A stretch of DNA of 6,775 nucleotides from Treponema sp. (lineage in GTDB: Bacteria; Spirochaetota; Spirochaetia; Treponematales; Breznakiellaceae). Made by a program: the position numbers and the translations under genes. The stretch spans positions 1 through 6,775 of the forward strand of contig JAISAK010000211.1 in NCBI GenBank assembly GCA_031266695.1, given 5' to 3'. Below the pieces are notes generated by a model that worked only from the letters and a program-made list of their open reading frames with translations, made no database searches and was not told where the DNA came from. This document shows, one piece after another, positions 6,136 through 6,775 of the stretch (within the stretch, counting starts at the first letter, position 1; each line of letters begins with the position of its first letter).

Positions 6136-6144
6136 AAGCCTGTT
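6122..6144 (+). repeat. Near-perfect palindrome spanning the dehydrogenase-like stop codon
   Basis: AACAGG-C-CTTC / GAAG-CCTGTT, centred on the TA of the TAG stop codon (6133-6135), with one unpaired C. There is no T run after it, so it is not a standard intrinsic terminator. It could slow ribosomes or polymerase, protect an mRNA 3' end, or bind a protein; none of these is shown. Confidence 0.5.
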
Positions 6145-6162
6145 GCAAGGGAAGGAAACGTC

Positions 6163-6775
6163 TTGGATCGCTCTGAGCCTTCGCGGGGAGACGGAAAAAA
6201 CGGCGCCGCGGAAAAGGCCTTTAACGACATTATAGCCGCCGTCAACGCGGCGGAAATAACTCCCTATTGCCGCGTTAAAAACGCGGTGCTGTTCAACGGT
6301 GACTGCCTGGAAATTTTATCCCATCTTCCCGAAAATTCAATCGCCATGATTTTTGCCGATCCTCCGTATATGCTTTCGAATAACGGATTCACCTGTCAAA
6401 ACGGCAGAATGGCTGCTGTTAATAAAGGGAAGTGGGACGCAAGCAGGGGGTTTGAGGAAGACACCGCCTTTCACAACGAATGGATAAGGGCGTGCCGCCG
6501 TGTTCTTAAGCCGGAGGGAACTATCTGGATTTCCGGCACCTACCACAGCATCTATCAATGCGGCTATCTTTTGCAAAAAAATAATTTTCATCTGCTTAAC
6601 GACATCACGTGGTTTAAACCCAACGCCCCGCCGAATCTAAGCTGCCGTTTTTTTACCGCGTCGCATGAAACTTTACTCTGGGCCAGAAAAGACAAAAAAG
6701 CAAGGCATACGTTTAATTATGAAGAAATGAATAACGGAAATTTTCCGGTAGATAAATTAAAAAAAGTAAATGCCC
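6163..6775 (+). CDS. N6-adenine DNA methyltransferase, DpnA-like (3' end beyond the window)
   Basis: 204 complete codons of a SAM-dependent DNA adenine methyltransferase; the C-terminus is outside. Motif IV DPPY is at 66-69, in FADPPYMLSNNGF, followed by VNKGKWDASRGFEE, an EWIRACRRVLKPEGTIWISG block, ITWFKPNAPPNLSCRFFTAS, and HETLLWARKDKKARHTFNY. This order (DPPY before the SAM-binding FxGxG, still to come) is the beta class. From memory the text closely follows M.DpnA, the second methylase of the DpnII system, so GATC is the expected target; this is inference. Start: TTG 6163 has AAGGA (6152-6156) at 6 nt spacing; it is the first usable start after the upstream gene's TAG and the two genes share a frame. 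The residues before ~40 look non-conserved. A cognate endonuclease, if any, is outside. GATC occurs at least 20 times here, so it is not depleted. Confidence 0.88.
   Translation, partial: MDRSEPSRGDGKNGAAEKAFNDIIAAVNAAEITPYCRVKNAVLFNGDCLEILSHLPENSIAMIFADPPYMLSNNGFTCQNGRMAAVNKGKWDASRGFEEDTAFHNEWIRACRRVLKPEGTIWISGTYHSIYQCGYLLQKNNFHLLNDITWFKPNAPPNLSCRFFTASHETLLWARKDKKARHTFNYEEMNNGNFPVDKLKKVNA

Noticed and set aside
1..6775. CRISPR array, tRNA, rRNA or complete insertion sequence
   Set aside because: No regularly spaced direct repeats, cloverleaf-like sequence, rRNA signature or transposase motif was seen on either strand.

Overview
The window looks like a chromosomal segment of a spirochaete, most likely a Treponema with about 50% GC (the termite-gut or otherwise non-pallidum kind). 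This rests on a flgM gene with a sigma-28 promoter, a short RsmI, a membrane-anchored double zinc-ribbon protein of a Treponema-like type, and a spirochaete-style lipoprotein signal. The genus is my inference; no rRNA or other decisive marker is present.

Left part, all on the minus strand: the N-terminal two thirds of the membrane protease FtsH (1-1079, running off the left edge); an AT-rich gap; a lipoprotein of the COG4324 'predicted aminopeptidase' family (1270-2355); and, 2 nt upstream of it, the C-terminal DUF234 part of an AAA-type ATPase that has lost its ATPase half (2358 to about 2909). At about 2900-2910 this remnant abuts the C-terminal piece of an IclR-family regulator on the plus strand (about 2903-3193). 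Both fragments lack their 5' ends and face away from each other, which marks a rearrangement or deletion scar.

Middle: a small membrane protein with two CxxC...CxxC modules (3209-3643, minus) is divergent from rsmI (3841-4521, plus). The roughly 200 bp between them carries at least two inverted repeats and a possible promoter. Downstream of rsmI is a near-perfect sigma-28 promoter that drives flgM (4576-4860), followed by an intrinsic-terminator-like hairpin with a T tract.

Right part, plus strand: an iron-containing alcohol dehydrogenase homologue (4990-6135) that lacks the metal-binding histidines and the usual NAD-binding motifs, so it is probably not a normal dehydrogenase. It is followed by a DpnA-like N6-adenine DNA methyltransferase (6163 onward, TTG start, running off the right edge), which may open a restriction-modification locus.

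The strongest points of interest are the degenerate dehydrogenase linked to flgM, the double-truncation scar, and the flgM promoter. I saw no CRISPR array, tRNA, rRNA or complete insertion sequence. No obviously new multi-gene defence system is visible, although the methyltransferase at the right edge could belong to one outside the window.
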